Source of the DNA: Poteriospumella lacustris
Lineage: Eukaryota > Sar > Chrysophyceae > Chromulinales > Dinobryaceae
Length of the DNA: 64,000 nt
Direction of reading: 5' to 3'
NCBI GenBank assembly: GCA_008000375.1
Contig: SMOI01000044.1
Coordinates: 62,001 to 126,000 of the forward strand
Shown here: positions 1 through 11,200 of the stretch, piece by piece
How positions within the stretch are numbered: position 1 is the first letter of the stretch
Layout: each line of letters begins with the position of its first letter
Notes under the pieces: generated by a model
Seen by the model: the letters and a program-made list of their open reading frames with translations, nothing else
What the model was told of the DNA's origin: nothing
Database searches by the model: none
Program-made: the position numbers and the translations under genes

Positions 1-1
1 C

Positions 2-2881
2 TTGGTCGCCGCGGGTGGCGACGGTGGCAATGGCGGAGCCGGTGGCAGTGGTGGCGAGGGCGGTGACGGCGGCGATGGCGGCAAGGGCGTGGACGGCCAG
101 GGCGACATGGACGGCGGCAGTGGCGGCAACGGTGGCAACGGCGGCACTGGCGGCTGTGGTGGCGTTGCCGGCAACGGCGCGAACGGTGGTAACGGCGGCC
201 GCATCATCGTGTACACCGCGGACACGTCGATCCTCGCGCTGTTGGAGGTCATCTGCGGCGCCGGCGACGGTGGACTGCCTGGGGTCCATGGCATGAGCGG
301 CCAGGGTGGCCAGGGAGGCTACGGTGGCAATCCTGGCGCCGGTGGCACGTTCCAAGAGCCGCGTGGACACGGTATGGACGGCCAAGTCGTCTACGTGACA
401 AAGCAAGCGCGTCCCGGCCGAGCGGGCAAAGCCGGCAAAAAGGGTAAAACCGGAAAGAACCCCTCGAACAAGCCGGCGAAACGCGGCGAGAGTGGCAATC
501 CCGGCGCCGTCACCTTCATCGTCTTGGACGGCGACGGTTTCAAGGAATCGGGCGGGACGCCGTATCGCATCTGTTTCCCCAAAGAAAACCTCGCGACGCT
601 CGTACCGTACCCGGTCAACTTCTCCAAAACGATCAAAATGCCCAAACAGCTCGAGCTCAAGGCGATGTCGAAGACGACGACGGTTCGGAAGCGCGACCCT
701 CAAGCGTCGCCACATGGCAACGGCGGCCACGAGGGCGCCTTCGAGCCCGAAGACAAGTTCTCGTTCGTCTTCGGAGAGAAACTCGTCTTCGGTCCGGTGT
801 TGCCCATCAACTGCGGCGCGCTGACGGCGCCGCCATCGCTCTGCGTCTGCACGTTGACCGTGCCGGGCGTCGTGACCTTCACCCAGACGCTCGATTTCCC
901 CGAAATCCCCGGCGAATCTGACGTACGCGATGGCCACCTGCCTGCGCATTACGCGAAGACGCTGACGATGGTCCTGCCGTCGCTGAAGGACATGCTGGGC
1001 AACCGCACGACGGACATTCGCAACGACACGTGGTCGGCCGCCGCGTGGCTCTCAGCGATGGCTGGCGCGACCACGTCGACGTCGCAGCGCACGGGCTACC
1101 TGACGCTGTCGTTCATGGTCGACGGCTTCCATCAGCGCTACTTCGCCGACGACAAGGGCCACAAGGCCGCGTTGGCCTTCGACATCCACATGGACCTGCC
1201 CGTCGTGCTGGCGCCGCGTCAGCCACTGGTGGGTGTCCTGCCGCTGCCCGTGGAGCCGACGTCCCACGTGCCCATCTCGGTGATGATCGCGCCGTCGACG
1301 CAGATCCCGGTGCTCTTCGACGTGGAGAACAAGATGACGGAGCAGGACCTGCCCGAGAAGAACAACGGCTGCGAGGTCGCCCTCGTCTTCGCCGGCGAAC
1401 ACTTCCGCCCGTCCGTCGTGTCCACGTCGCATACGACGTCGCACAAGGACGTCGAGCTGGCGCCTGCGACGCTGGGGATCACCGACCCCGTGCGTCAACA
1501 GGCGCGCTTCCTGGGCTCGGAGTACCGCTGGACGGTGCCGGCGATGGCCGCCGCGTCGAAGACGACGCTGTCGGCGATGCTGACGCTGGGCATCAACGAC
1601 GCGGGCGTCTGCACCGCGTCGAATACGCCGGTGCTGCCCGGCGGCTACCTCCACTTCCACGTCGAGTCCTTCTTCCAGGGCACCTGCGCGCAGATCTCAC
1701 CGAAGCAATCGATTCGCCTGGTGCCCGCGTGGCCACCGGTCACGCCCGTGAGCGATCTCGCGTTGACGTTTCTGACCGACGCGACGTTTTCCGTCGGCGA
1801 CTTCCAGTCGATGGGCAAAATCGCGTCGCAGTTGGGTCTCGCGGCGCAGTTTCTGGACTACGAACACTTCGCGATGGAGCAGACGGGACTGAAGATCATG
1901 CCCTCGGGCGTCTGGGGCAACTACCTGGGCAAGGGCGTCGTGCTGTCGCTGGCGACGCCGTCCATCGCCATGGTCATGCGCGAGGACCTCCTGCAGCACG
2001 TGCGCAAGGGCGGCTCCGTCGTCACGAACGCGAAGACGCTGTACGTGCACAAGGACGCGACCAGCGGCGCCCTGTCGATGATGCCGCTGCTCCCGTTGCC
2101 TGCCGATCTCCCGCCGCATGCGTCGTCGGCTTCGCGTCGCGCGGTGGCCACGCCCATCACCGTCGCGCAGGTGTCGCAGATCTTGAACGGCGTGCCCCAG
2201 CCGAACCCCAACGCGAACTTCCTCGACGTCTACCCGAGTCTCACGCCACTGATTCTGACGATTCTGCAGTCGATGCCCACGGCGATGAAGCTCGCGTACC
2301 TCTTCCTGCCGCAGTTCGACACGTTCCGCAAGATGAACGTCCCCGCCATCGCTCCCGAATCCGCGCCCCTGGCCCCCGGCAGCGCCGTGCCGACCATTCC
2401 GCTGTACGAGTACATTCGACAGGTCGAAGACGTCGGCTGCTGCGGCTGCGGCGGCGGCGACAAAACCGGCAAGATCCTCCCCGTGCGCCAGACGCCGATG
2501 ACGATACGCGACGCGATGCTCGTCCTCGTGAAGCAGGAGATCGCCGCCGATCTGGAGAACTTCGCGACAACGACGCAGGACGCGTCGTGCTTCGCGTTGC
2601 TGGCGTGGCAGCAGAGCCTGGAGATCTACCTGAAGAACGGCAACCCCCCGCAGTTGGCCGCCATCGCCCAGCAGTTGTACGCGGTCGTCGCGGGCTCGGG
2701 CTTCTTGGAGCGCAACTTCCCGAACCCGAGCCAGCAGAACATCTGGCAGGTGACGCAGATGCGCTTCCGCATCGGCGTCCAGCGCTGCATGAATCTGGCG
2801 CTGGACGGCGGCCTGGACCCCGTCGGTCTCGGCGAGCGCATTCGACCGGCGCAGATCGTCGCTGGCCGTGTGACGGTGTAA
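2..2881 (+). CDS. Gly-rich protein of unknown function, 5' truncated by window edge
   Basis: The frame is open from the window edge, so the true start lies upstream; about 959 codons are visible, ending in TAA. Residues 1-125 are almost pure Gly-Gly-X repeats. A short basic collagen-like stretch follows (GRAGKAGKKGKTGK, about residues 139-152). The remaining 780 residues are a normal-composition region that I do not recognise. A Cys/Gly cluster (CCGCGGG) lies near residue 815. No membrane segment is evident in the visible part. The Gly-rich head suggests an extracellular, cell-wall or scaffold role, but that is inference. The gene is convergent with the fucokinase gene downstream. GC is high throughout, as in the 3' halves of the other long genes here. 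Confidence 0.75.
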   Translation: MVAAGGDGGNGGAGGSGGEGGDGGDGGKGVDGQGDMDGGSGGNGGNGGTGGCGGVAGNGANGGNGGRIIVYTADTSILALLEVICGAGDGGLPGVHGMSGQGGQGGYGGNPGAGGTFQEPRGHGMDGQVVYVTKQARPGRAGKAGKKGKTGKNPSNKPAKRGESGNPGAVTFIVLDGDGFKESGGTPYRICFPKENLATLVPYPVNFSKTIKMPKQLELKAMSKTTTVRKRDPQASPHGNGGHEGAFEPEDKFSFVFGEKLVFGPVLPINCGALTAPPSLCVCTLTVPGVVTFTQTLDFPEIPGESDVRDGHLPAHYAKTLTMVLPSLKDMLGNRTTDIRNDTWSAAAWLSAMAGATTSTSQRTGYLTLSFMVDGFHQRYFADDKGHKAALAFDIHMDLPVVLAPRQPLVGVLPLPVEPTSHVPISVMIAPSTQIPVLFDVENKMTEQDLPEKNNGCEVALVFAGEHFRPSVVSTSHTTSHKDVELAPATLGITDPVRQQARFLGSEYRWTVPAMAAASKTTLSAMLTLGINDAGVCTASNTPVLPGGYLHFHVESFFQGTCAQISPKQSIRLVPAWPPVTPVSDLALTFLTDATFSVGDFQSMGKIASQLGLAAQFLDYEHFAMEQTGLKIMPSGVWGNYLGKGVVLSLATPSIAMVMREDLLQHVRKGGSVVTNAKTLYVHKDATSGALSMMPLLPLPADLPPHASSASRRAVATPITVAQVSQILNGVPQPNPNANFLDVYPSLTPLILTILQSMPTAMKLAYLFLPQFDTFRKMNVPAIAPESAPLAPGSAVPTIPLYEYIRQVEDVGCCGCGGGDKTGKILPVRQTPMTIRDAMLVLVKQEIAADLENFATTTQDASCFALLAWQQSLEIYLKNGNPPQLAAIAQQLYAVVAGSGFLERNFPNPSQQNIWQVTQMRFRIGVQRCMNLALDGGLDPVGLGERIRPAQIVAGRVTV

Positions 2882-3357
2882 CCCGCCCGCGCTTTGTGCT
2901 CCCCACGACCCCACGGCGCGTCTCTCCCTCTCGCGGGGGGCGGCGGACGCGTCGTCTTTGATTTTTCCCCCGCGGCGTGTGCCTCGTGGCGCTGCGGTCG
3001 GCGCGTGCTCCATATCGCTCCCACCGCCGCCGCCGCAGCTGCGACAACGCGTCGCGGTCCTCTTTCCTCGTTCGTTCCCCCGTGTCCCACACGGCGTCTC
3101 TCTCTCTCCCTCTCTCTCTCCAATGCGTGTGTCGTAGCCCGGTATTTTGATCTGTTTTTGTTTTCGTGTGTCGCGGTGTCCACTTCGTCTCGTTCTTCTG
3201 CTGCCGCGGCTGCCTGTGCTCTGTGTGCCCTGCCCTGTGCGCCCTACGTGTGTGTTGGTGGTTCTTTTTCGTCCTGTAACAGCTGGTCTAAGCGCTTAAG
3301 TTTTCTTTTGTTTCCACCGTCTCTGCGCGCGTCTGTGTTCTCTCCTCCGTCTGCGGC
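2882..3357. other. Intergenic region between convergent genes
   Basis: This is the shared 3' flank of the Gly-rich gene (+) and the fucokinase gene (-). It contains CT-rich microsatellite-like sequence (about 3101-3121). I see no coding or RNA gene in it. Confidence 0.6.
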
Positions 3358-6300
3358 TCACGCGGTGAGCAAGGCCGCGAGGTCGACGGTGGCGTCGTCG
3401 TAGCCGACCGCGTCGACGCCGACGGTGTCGACCGCGACGCGGTGCACCGTCCATCGCTCCGGAGGCAGCGTCGCGTCTACGTCGCCATCGTCGTCGTTGT
3501 CCGTTGGCGGGGCGTTGGCTCCAGCGCGTCGCTCGTCGTCGGCGTAGATCGCGTCCAGCGTTGCCTGCAGCGTCGCCTGCGACACGTCGCGGCGCAGGAC
3601 GAGGACCCCGAAGCCTCCGGCCCCCGCCCCGCAGAGCGACAGGCCCGTCACCAGCGACGCCAGCCGCTGCAGGACGCGTCGAATGTGCTCGGGGTCCGAC
3701 CCCGGCGCCATGCGAATCTTGTGCGCCCAGTACCGTTGCAGCACGTCGCCGAGGCGATCGAGCGCCGCGTCGACGGCCTCGAGCGGCTCCACGACCATCG
3801 CCGTCGGCGTCGTCGTCGGTGGTGGCGTCGTCGTTGTGGCGGCGAAGAACGACCGCAGCTGGGCGAAGCCGTCCTCCGCGTTGGCGATGAGCTGCTGCAC
3901 GAGATCGTCGTGCGGCCCGGTGACCGCGTCGCTGTCCTCGGCGCGGCTGCCGTCGCTCGTGCACAGCAACGCGTACTTCCGCAGGGCATTGATGAGTGTG
4001 TCCTTCGCGAGGCGCTGCTGCCCCGTGTACACGAGGCACACGCGTTCGGCAAAGCGACGCTGCCAGAGAGCCGCCGCCGACGTAGACGCCGCGTCCTCTG
4101 CGGCGGCGAGAGCCATCGACTGCACCGCGACGGTCAACGGCAGCGACCCCGGCGACCGCGCGAGCTTGACGCCCGGGTACAGGCCCCCGACCTGGTCCTG
4201 CCAGCCGCCGCCCGTCGTCATCAGCTGCTCCACCTGCGACACCATCAGCACCAGCGACGACAGCCACGACGCAGCCGACGATGTCGATGGCGCCGCCGCT
4301 GCCGTCGCCGCGTCGGCGGTGCGCAGGCGACACAGCGTCGCCACCGCGTGCAGGATGACCCCCGCCAGAATCGAACTGCCGCCCATGCCGCTGCCCGCCG
4401 GCAGATTCGACAGGCACAGCACCCGCAAACCGCGATACGGCGCGGGCACCAGCCGCGTCAGTACGCGCTGCAGCGGGTCCACGTCCCCCGCCTCGGCCGC
4501 CACCGTCGCCGCCGCCGCGCTGCCATCGGCGGCGTGGCGATGCAAAGCGCGCAGCAACAGCAAGAGAACGCAGGCCTTCGGAAGGGCGCAGGGCGATTCG
4601 GCGTGCGCCACGAGCGACAGCTGCGCCCACGTCGCGCACTGCTCCGTCGCAAAGGCCGCGAAGCTCGACGCCTCGGCGAAGGTGGCGGCGTTCGTGCGGT
4701 GCCAGCACTCGACGGTGACGCCGGGCGCCTCGGAGAAGGCCGCCACGCAGCGCAGCGGCTGCTGCCCATCGACGGTCACCGCGACGTTGAGGACGCTGCC
4801 CGCCTGGTCGTAGCAGATCGGCGGCGTGTCCGACCAGCCGCCCGCCAAGTCGATGCGCACCGGCGCCCGGGCGACCACCACCCGCGTCGTCGCCGCCGAC
4901 TTCGCCGTCAATACCGACGACGAAGGCGACGGAGCAGCGTCGGTCGACGGGGACGTCGAGTGAGCGTCGAAGACGTGCAGACTGATCTCGATTTGGCGCT
5001 GGACGAGGCGCTGTGCGAAGTCCTCGAGCCGCTCGGACAGGCGGCCGTCGCTCGCCACCGTCGCCGTCGACGCTGCAGTCGCCTCCTGCTGCGCCTGCTG
5101 CGCGAAGACGTCGCGTAGATGCGCCAACGCGGCGTCTCGCAGCCGCCGCAGGTCCTCGTCAGCGGCGGAAGCGGTGGCTGCGGCCGCATCGGACGACGCG
5201 ACGGCAGCGCACTGCAGCGGGGGCCACGCGAATGGTGACGCGTCGGCCGCGTGCGCAGGCATCGTCCGCGCGGCCTGCGCCAGCGCGAGCACCAAGCGGG
5301 GCACGGTCTTCGGCGCGACGGCCGACGACGCTAGCAGCGACGCCAGCAGCGTTGCGAGCGCCTGGGACAGCGCCGCCGGTCGCGTCATCGCCACCGACCT
5401 CAGGAAGTGCACGCGCACCACGACGCGCCAGTCCTCGTCGTGGAACGTCTGACTGCCGCCCTTCGCGGCATGCGAAGGCGCAACAAGGGTCGCCAGGTAT
5501 CGCTCTACGCAGCGAGCCAGCTGCGCCCACGTCTCGTCGCCAGCGTCGGACGGCAGCAGCTGCGTTCGCACGACGGCGGCGACCGACGCAGCGGTCTGGT
5601 GGCCGTCGCCAGCGAAGCGATGGGCAAACAACGACGCCAGCAGCGTCGACGCCGCCTCTGCGGTCGACACGGTCGCGTGAATCGATCGCAGCGCGGCGAG
5701 GGCGCGTCGGAAATGTTCGAATTCGGTCGTCGCGAGACCGACGCCGTCGGCTCCGTCCGCGCCGTCGACGCGCACCCGCTGCGACACAACCGTCGCCAGC
5801 AGCTCGCGCCACAGAAACATCGCCTCCGCGTCGCCGTAGCGAAGCAGCTCGGCCAGCGACAGTCGCTTGCAGGTCTTCCACACGTCCACCACGCGATGGA
5901 AGGCGGCATCGTCGTCGCTGCCACCTGTGTGGCCCAGGCGCATCGCCGACAGCAGCTGCACGAGGACCGCCGGCGACGGCGACGTCGCATCGGCTGGCGC
6001 AGGCCACAACGCCCCCGCCGACGTGACCAGACGGAGAGGACACGTGTCCGAAGCAAGCGACACGTAGACGGGAAACAGACGCGCGTTCCAGAGCGATCGA
6101 TCGTGAGCGGGGACGAGCGCCGGCCACACGTCCTCGGCGGCGGCCCCGAGAAAACGAAGGAATTCCGCCCACCGCACGCCGCCGATGGTGCCCGCATCCA
6201 GCGACGCCTTCGTATCGTCGTCAATGCCCTGAGAGAGCAAACAGAAGGCGGGGCTCGTTCCAGCTGTCAGTGCAGGACACAGCTCGCTGAGCGCGTCGCA

Positions 6301-7668
6301 GCGCAGCGGCACCTCCTGCAGAATGAGCTGCGACACCGGCGGCAGCGCCGCACAGAGCTGCGGATGGATCACGTGCGAGAGAAAGCAGCTGTCGATGTGA
6401 CCGGCAGGCTCCGATAAAGCGCAGTGCTCAACGAGCGAATCCTGCGGAAGTGACGCGGACTCCGCCACGACCACCGCGTTGACGAACGTCGACGTCTCCG
6501 ACGGCCCCGCGGCGTCACCCGACGCAGCATCAGCAGAAGATGACAACGCCAATTGACTGCAAACCGCTCGGCATTGGGGATACCACAGCGTACGAGAGCC
6601 GGCCCGCGTGGCCGTGTCGCGCGTGAGCAAGTTGAACACCTCGCGCGACGTGCCCAAGTGGAGGAACTCTCCCCGCGGAAAGAAGACCATGTGCAGTTGG
6701 AACTGGTGAAACGTCGACCACATCCAATCCAACCCAGCCTTCTGTACATCAGAAAGATCCCCCTGCTCACTCTTGAAACCCGCCGCGTGGAGGTAGTCGG
6801 GAAAGTCGTGCAGCATGTTCGACGAGGTGAAGCACGCCAACAGCAGCTCCGTGTACAGCTCAAAGCGGAGGTATTCGTTTTGAGCAGCTTGATTGAGCCT
6901 GTTGTGGTCATTCACAAATGGACTGTGGCGAAGATCGAGCAGCGATTGCAAAGCCGCGCCGGTGAAGATCACCAGGCCAGTGTCGATGAGTGCGATATCG
7001 CCCTCGAGGACGACTCCCACGCTCCGCATCGAGTCTACAGACGGTTTCTGCAAATATAGATCTACTGGACAAGTTAGCACAGCCGCTCCTATAGGAACCT
7101 GTGATTTGAGGCCGTGATTGAACAAGACACCGTGATTTTTGGCTGTGGACACCGGCGCGGGGACCGTCACGACGTACACGACGTCGTCTTCGATTTCAAA
7201 CGAAAACTCTCCCCAATTTTGAGACAATGAGACGAGAACATCTCCGGAAGCAACGACTAAGGACCCCAAAGGACATCGCCGAGCTAAGCCATCCAGTTGG
7301 TCGAGCAGCAACAGCAGTGCGTTTGCCACCAAGACTGTGTCGCCGCTTTCGTAGACCATATTCAGTGACATCCACGCCTTTCCACACACCGTATACATGG
7401 GAGATCGCCGCGCATCACCCCCTGAATGTAATATTAACACTCTTTCGCCAGAAAAGTCCTCCAGACCTGTTTTCTCCAGAAGAGAAAGAGCTGCGTGAAG
7501 AGTCCCACCGCCACTTCCAATCCTCGTTCCAGCAGGGTCAGCAAAACAATGCAACTCAACATGAGACAATGTCTTGCATCTGTATTCGTGAACCAAGTGA
7601 TCAAGCTGGCTTTGAACCACAGTAGCTATTTGTTCATTGGCAGCTGTTACGACGATGTGGCTGAACAT
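3358..7668 (-). CDS. FKP: Bifunctional L-fucokinase / GDP-L-fucose pyrophosphorylase (FKP/FCSK family)
   Basis: A 1436-residue single-exon protein. The N-terminal half is the fucose-1-phosphate guanylyltransferase-type region: a TAANE segment near residue 8 and the nucleotide-binding loop DPAGTRIGSGGGT (residues 44-56). The C-terminal half is a GHMP kinase: VRIDLAGGWSDTPP from residue 937 and the phosphate loop LPAGSGMGGSS from residue 1089, followed by a GGWQDQVGG motif. Known family role: salvage of free L-fucose to fucose-1-phosphate and then GDP-fucose in the cytosol. It is longer than the usual 950-1085 residues; the excess lies largely in Ala-rich, low-complexity linkers in the middle and C-terminal parts. 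An in-frame TGA lies two codons before the chosen ATG, supporting the start. GC rises from about 43% at the 5' end to about 72% at the 3' end. Whether the pyrophosphorylase half is active cannot be told from motifs alone. Confidence 0.92.
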   Translation of the reverse strand: MFSHIVVTAANEQIATVVQSQLDHLVHEYRCKTLSHVELHCFADPAGTRIGSGGGTLHAALSLLEKTGLEDFSGERVLILHSGGDARRSPMYTVCGKAWMSLNMVYESGDTVLVANALLLLLDQLDGLARRCPLGSLVVASGDVLVSLSQNWGEFSFEIEDDVVYVVTVPAPVSTAKNHGVLFNHGLKSQVPIGAAVLTCPVDLYLQKPSVDSMRSVGVVLEGDIALIDTGLVIFTGAALQSLLDLRHSPFVNDHNRLNQAAQNEYLRFELYTELLLACFTSSNMLHDFPDYLHAAGFKSEQGDLSDVQKAGLDWMWSTFHQFQLHMVFFPRGEFLHLGTSREVFNLLTRDTATRAGSRTLWYPQCRAVCSQLALSSSADAASGDAAGPSETSTFVNAVVVAESASLPQDSLVEHCALSEPAGHIDSCFLSHVIHPQLCAALPPVSQLILQEVPLRCDALSELCPALTAGTSPAFCLLSQGIDDDTKASLDAGTIGGVRWAEFLRFLGAAAEDVWPALVPAHDRSLWNARLFPVYVSLASDTCPLRLVTSAGALWPAPADATSPSPAVLVQLLSAMRLGHTGGSDDDAAFHRVVDVWKTCKRLSLAELLRYGDAEAMFLWRELLATVVSQRVRVDGADGADGVGLATTEFEHFRRALAALRSIHATVSTAEAASTLLASLFAHRFAGDGHQTAASVAAVVRTQLLPSDAGDETWAQLARCVERYLATLVAPSHAAKGGSQTFHDEDWRVVVRVHFLRSVAMTRPAALSQALATLLASLLASSAVAPKTVPRLVLALAQAARTMPAHAADASPFAWPPLQCAAVASSDAAAATASAADEDLRRLRDAALAHLRDVFAQQAQQEATAASTATVASDGRLSERLEDFAQRLVQRQIEISLHVFDAHSTSPSTDAAPSPSSSVLTAKSAATTRVVVARAPVRIDLAGGWSDTPPICYDQAGSVLNVAVTVDGQQPLRCVAAFSEAPGVTVECWHRTNAATFAEASSFAAFATEQCATWAQLSLVAHAESPCALPKACVLLLLLRALHRHAADGSAAAATVAAEAGDVDPLQRVLTRLVPAPYRGLRVLCLSNLPAGSGMGGSSILAGVILHAVATLCRLRTADAATAAAAPSTSSAASWLSSLVLMVSQVEQLMTTGGGWQDQVGGLYPGVKLARSPGSLPLTVAVQSMALAAAEDAASTSAAALWQRRFAERVCLVYTGQQRLAKDTLINALRKYALLCTSDGSRAEDSDAVTGPHDDLVQQLIANAEDGFAQLRSFFAATTTTPPPTTTPTAMVVEPLEAVDAALDRLGDVLQRYWAHKIRMAPGSDPEHIRRVLQRLASLVTGLSLCGAGAGGFGVLVLRRDVSQATLQATLDAIYADDERRAGANAPPTDNDDDGDVDATLPPERWTVHRVAVDTVGVDAVGYDDATVDLAALLTA

Positions 7669-7894
7669 TTTTGTTCAACAAAGACAGATCGCCAATTTCA
7701 CTCAAGTCCAACACCCTCCACTTGTCAAAGTCAAACCACTCAACGGCCAAGATATTTCAGACAACAGCGATATTTCTGAATATGAGACAATGAACCATGC
7801 GCTCCTCGGCCAGCAGATACTTAACTAGGATAAATACATAACAGAGTCCAAGCCGGCGTCTCCTGCTGCTGTTGCAAAGAAGGAAAAGATCGTC
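7669..7894. other. 5' flank of the fucokinase gene, up to the retrotransposon insertion
   Basis: Moderate-GC non-coding sequence, presumably the promoter/5' UTR of the minus-strand fucokinase gene. The GTC-rich stretch at 7891-7899 is where the retrotransposon inserted. No other gene is seen. Confidence 0.5.
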
Positions 7895-7899
7895 GTCGT
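7895..7899. repeat. Target-site duplication, left copy (GTCGT)
   Basis: GTCGT immediately precedes the left LTR and is repeated as GTCGT at 13492-13496 directly after the right LTR. Five-base duplications are typical of Ty1/copia integration. The surrounding GTC repeats make the exact register slightly ambiguous. Confidence 0.85.
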
Positions 7900-8298
7900 T
7901 CGAAGCGCAAAGACACCGACAGACCCAGTCCGGTTCTGGGTTCAGTCCTGCTACTGCGCGTCTTATCTAGTCGATTCTCAGTTGCTCTCCTTGAGACAAC
8001 TGCCACTGAACCAATACTCGAACAGAGTAGATGTGGGATCGAGAAGCTTTGAATTAATTAGAAGTGATCATTACAAAACCTTTGATGATTGGCATGGTAA
8101 GATCTTTTCCGTATGCATTCTCGTGCGCGGTTGACTGACAGCTGTATCTTGAGGGGCCAGCGTATCTTGGAAGGCCACATGACAGCATGCGCTAGTTGTC
8201 GTGTGCGAGCTCTTGCGAATCTCGCCGTTGAGGTTCGCCTCCTGATGATCGTCATCATCGTGTCCTTGAAGCGGCCTCGCATTGGCTTCCGCCAAGCA
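7900..8298 (-). repeat. 3' LTR of the copia element
   Basis: 399 bp, identical to 13093-13491 (constant offset 5193). The gag-pol ORF enters this LTR and stops at 8071-8073, so its first 228 nt are coding. The stop falls just upstream of the predicted R-region start (about 8065). Confidence 0.95.
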
Positions 8299-11200
8299 CA
8301 ACCCTTCAACCGCAACGTGAATGCGGGCTTCCTTAGCGACTGGCGATGGGGAAAAATTCATTAAAGTGTCTCGGAGAGTGATAAATGTTTCTCCGGACAT
8401 TGGCTTGGTTAGCAAGTCCGCTAACATATCCTTCGTTTCCTTGTAAATCAATCTTATTTCATTTGTTGCGATGCGGTCCGCGATAAAAAAATAACGTATA
8501 TTCACGTGTTTTGTGGCTCCAGCGAACGTTCGTTTTCTGTCCAGTAGCTTGAGCGTGCTTTGATTGTCTTCATAGATGATAGCAGGTTGCGAAACAAATG
8601 TCTTTTTGTAATTTTGTTGTTGAATAAGTAACTCTCGCGACCAGACTATGTCCCCCATGGCATCTGATAGCGCTATCAGTTCAGCTTCGGTGGAGGACTT
8701 CGAGTTGATCTTTTGTTTCACCGACCTCACGAAGATTGGTCCATCCCCCAACGTGATCATAATCCCAGTTTGACTTCGACATTCGGCGTGTACTCCGTAC
8801 GAAGCATCGACATAGGCGATTGGGTAATCGCATTTCTTAACTAGCTTTATGCTTCGCGTACCGGTGTGCTTGAGATACTTTAGGACTCGCACGAGCTTGC
8901 TCCCATCGGCCTTGGTAGGGGACTGCACCCTGGTGCTCAGAAAAGAGATCGCCGTCAGGATATCCGGCCTCGTTCGTTTGGCTAGATACGCCAGCTTTGC
9001 GACCACCGTATGAAACTTCGCTTTCTCGTCTTGGTCCAAAACAGGACTTTCCATCAACGTAAATAGATCACGTGATGCAGGGGAAGTTGACACTCCGTCG
9101 ACACTGTGAGTCGCCAGAACCTCGGTCTCATAACCACGCATATCAACTTCAACCGACCCGTCCTGGAAGTTGAAACTCATTCCGAGGTAGGAATGAACCT
9201 TCCCGCGGTTCACCGATATCTGCTCGAACCGTGCCCGCAGGCTGTCGAGCAGCGACTCGATCTGGGCGTCTTCGCGAGATGTAATCAACAGATCATCCAC
9301 GTAGATGACAACGGTAGTCTGGACTCCGTTCTTCACCAAGTTCATAACGCACTTGTCGTAGGGATTGGCAATGTACCCTTCAGATCTCAAAAACTCGGAC
9401 AGGGTTTCGTACCACAACAACCCTGACTCCTTGCAGCCGTAAAGGGCTTTCTTGAGGCGCACGATAATCGTTCCTTTCTTCGTGACGTAGTCGCGATAAC
9501 TTGGGTCGATCTTCGTCATGACGTCAGAGATCCTCTTGTCTAGTGCCATGAACGTTCTCGAGCTCTTCATTGGGGCGTTTAAATACGCCCCACCAATATC
9601 GAGGGTAAGTACGCGACGGTTCTCTTCGGCTGCGATGGCAGCTACCATCATTATCGCGGTGAGCGACGCGGTGGGAGACGACGTTTCCTCGTCGGCAACG
9701 GCATTCTGCATGTGCCCGCCTGCAACAAGGCGCGACTTGATCTTCATGAAGTTGCCGCTGGCATCGTACTTCTCCTTTAGAAACACAAAGGATGGTATAA
9801 TGACGGAGCCCTGCGGTACTTGCCTGTAGTGCGCAGGTTCCCAAACTTGCTTCGCCACCATTTGGTTGAGTTCCGCGCGGATAGAATCTTCGGCAGCTTG
9901 ACCATGTTTCTTGATTCCTTCGGTGACAGATATGTTGTACACGTAAGAATCATTGTACACGTGACTGTTCCTCTTGAGTGACGGTCTAAGATACGTCAGT
10001 CTGTGACGCGGCTGGGAGGCCGGTGGTTGCGGGACTAAGTCGTGCGGGGGACTCTCCTGCCCCTCCTTTTCACCGTCCTCATTTGTTTGAATCGGAGGTG
10101 GTTCCGGATCCGGCAGCGGCTCAGCGTCATTTGAGTCCACTTCCGGCTGATCGAACTCACAATCATTTGCAGCAGCGTCGAGGATTGGTCCTTGTTCAAC
10201 TGATTCCTCTTGGGGTACTGGTTCTGGATCGACCTGTTCATCCTCTTGATCCAGTTCCTGATCCTTGCGATCTTCGACCACCTTGAAGGTTGGTTGTGGG
10301 AATGGTAAGTCTTGAACACTCGGTTTGACATCCTGATTTGTCTCAATGCTGATGACATTCTCCTTCTTGTCGGATAAGGAGTTTAGAAAGTCAATCGAGT
10401 CTTGAGGCATCGGCAAGAGAGTCCAGTGATCGCGCGATACGATGCGCTTGGTTGTCAGCACGAAGAACTCCGCGCTGCCCGTTGCATTCCCTTTGCCCCC
10501 AAGCGATATAGCCGGCAAGGTTCGCGATTGCATGGAGTTTCGAGTTCCAGAATATACCGGGACGTGACAGTACTCACCGAACGGTACTCGGAAATCGCGC
10601 CGAAGATCGGTTTTTCTTCCCAAGAACAGCTCGCGTGGTGAAGTACCGTGCAACCCTTCTTTTGGAGCCATGGCGTTGAGCATCCTGACCGAATACTGAA
10701 CAGCATGTTTCACTAGCGCGCTTGGGAGTCGATAAGGCAGCCCGTGAAGAAGCGACCTCGTTCGCTCCTTCACAAGCTTAATCATCGCTTCCACTCGAGC
10801 GACGTGTTGCTCCACTCCCGTCTCATCGTGATCAATGCCGTGGCGCCTAATGAGTGCACCGGCCGCTCTGAGGGTCGCCTCGGGGTCAGTAATCACGCGG
10901 GTGACCTTGAATCCTTTTGCGGCGTAGTTGTCCACTTGATCGACGAGAGCATTCGCGACTGTGGGTGCCTTCTTATCTGGCAAGAACGCAGTCATTGTCA
11001 GACGCAATGGGTACGACACGGAGATAAGGTACGTGTCATTCTCGACTTGCATGATGTCCGCGAGGAGTATCAATTCCGTTTGAACTGGTCTTGGAACGAA
11101 CTCTAATATTCCCATGGGCTTCTGCTTGTCTCGCTTCTTGGTGCCGTGTAGAAGCTGCTCTGAGGGACCATAGATGTCATGGGCACGCAATACATCAGCG

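Noticed and set aside
3296-4708. 470-codon minus ORF overlapping the fucokinase gene
   Set aside because: An alternative frame of a GC-rich gene; the GHMP kinase motifs lie in the 3358-7668 frame.
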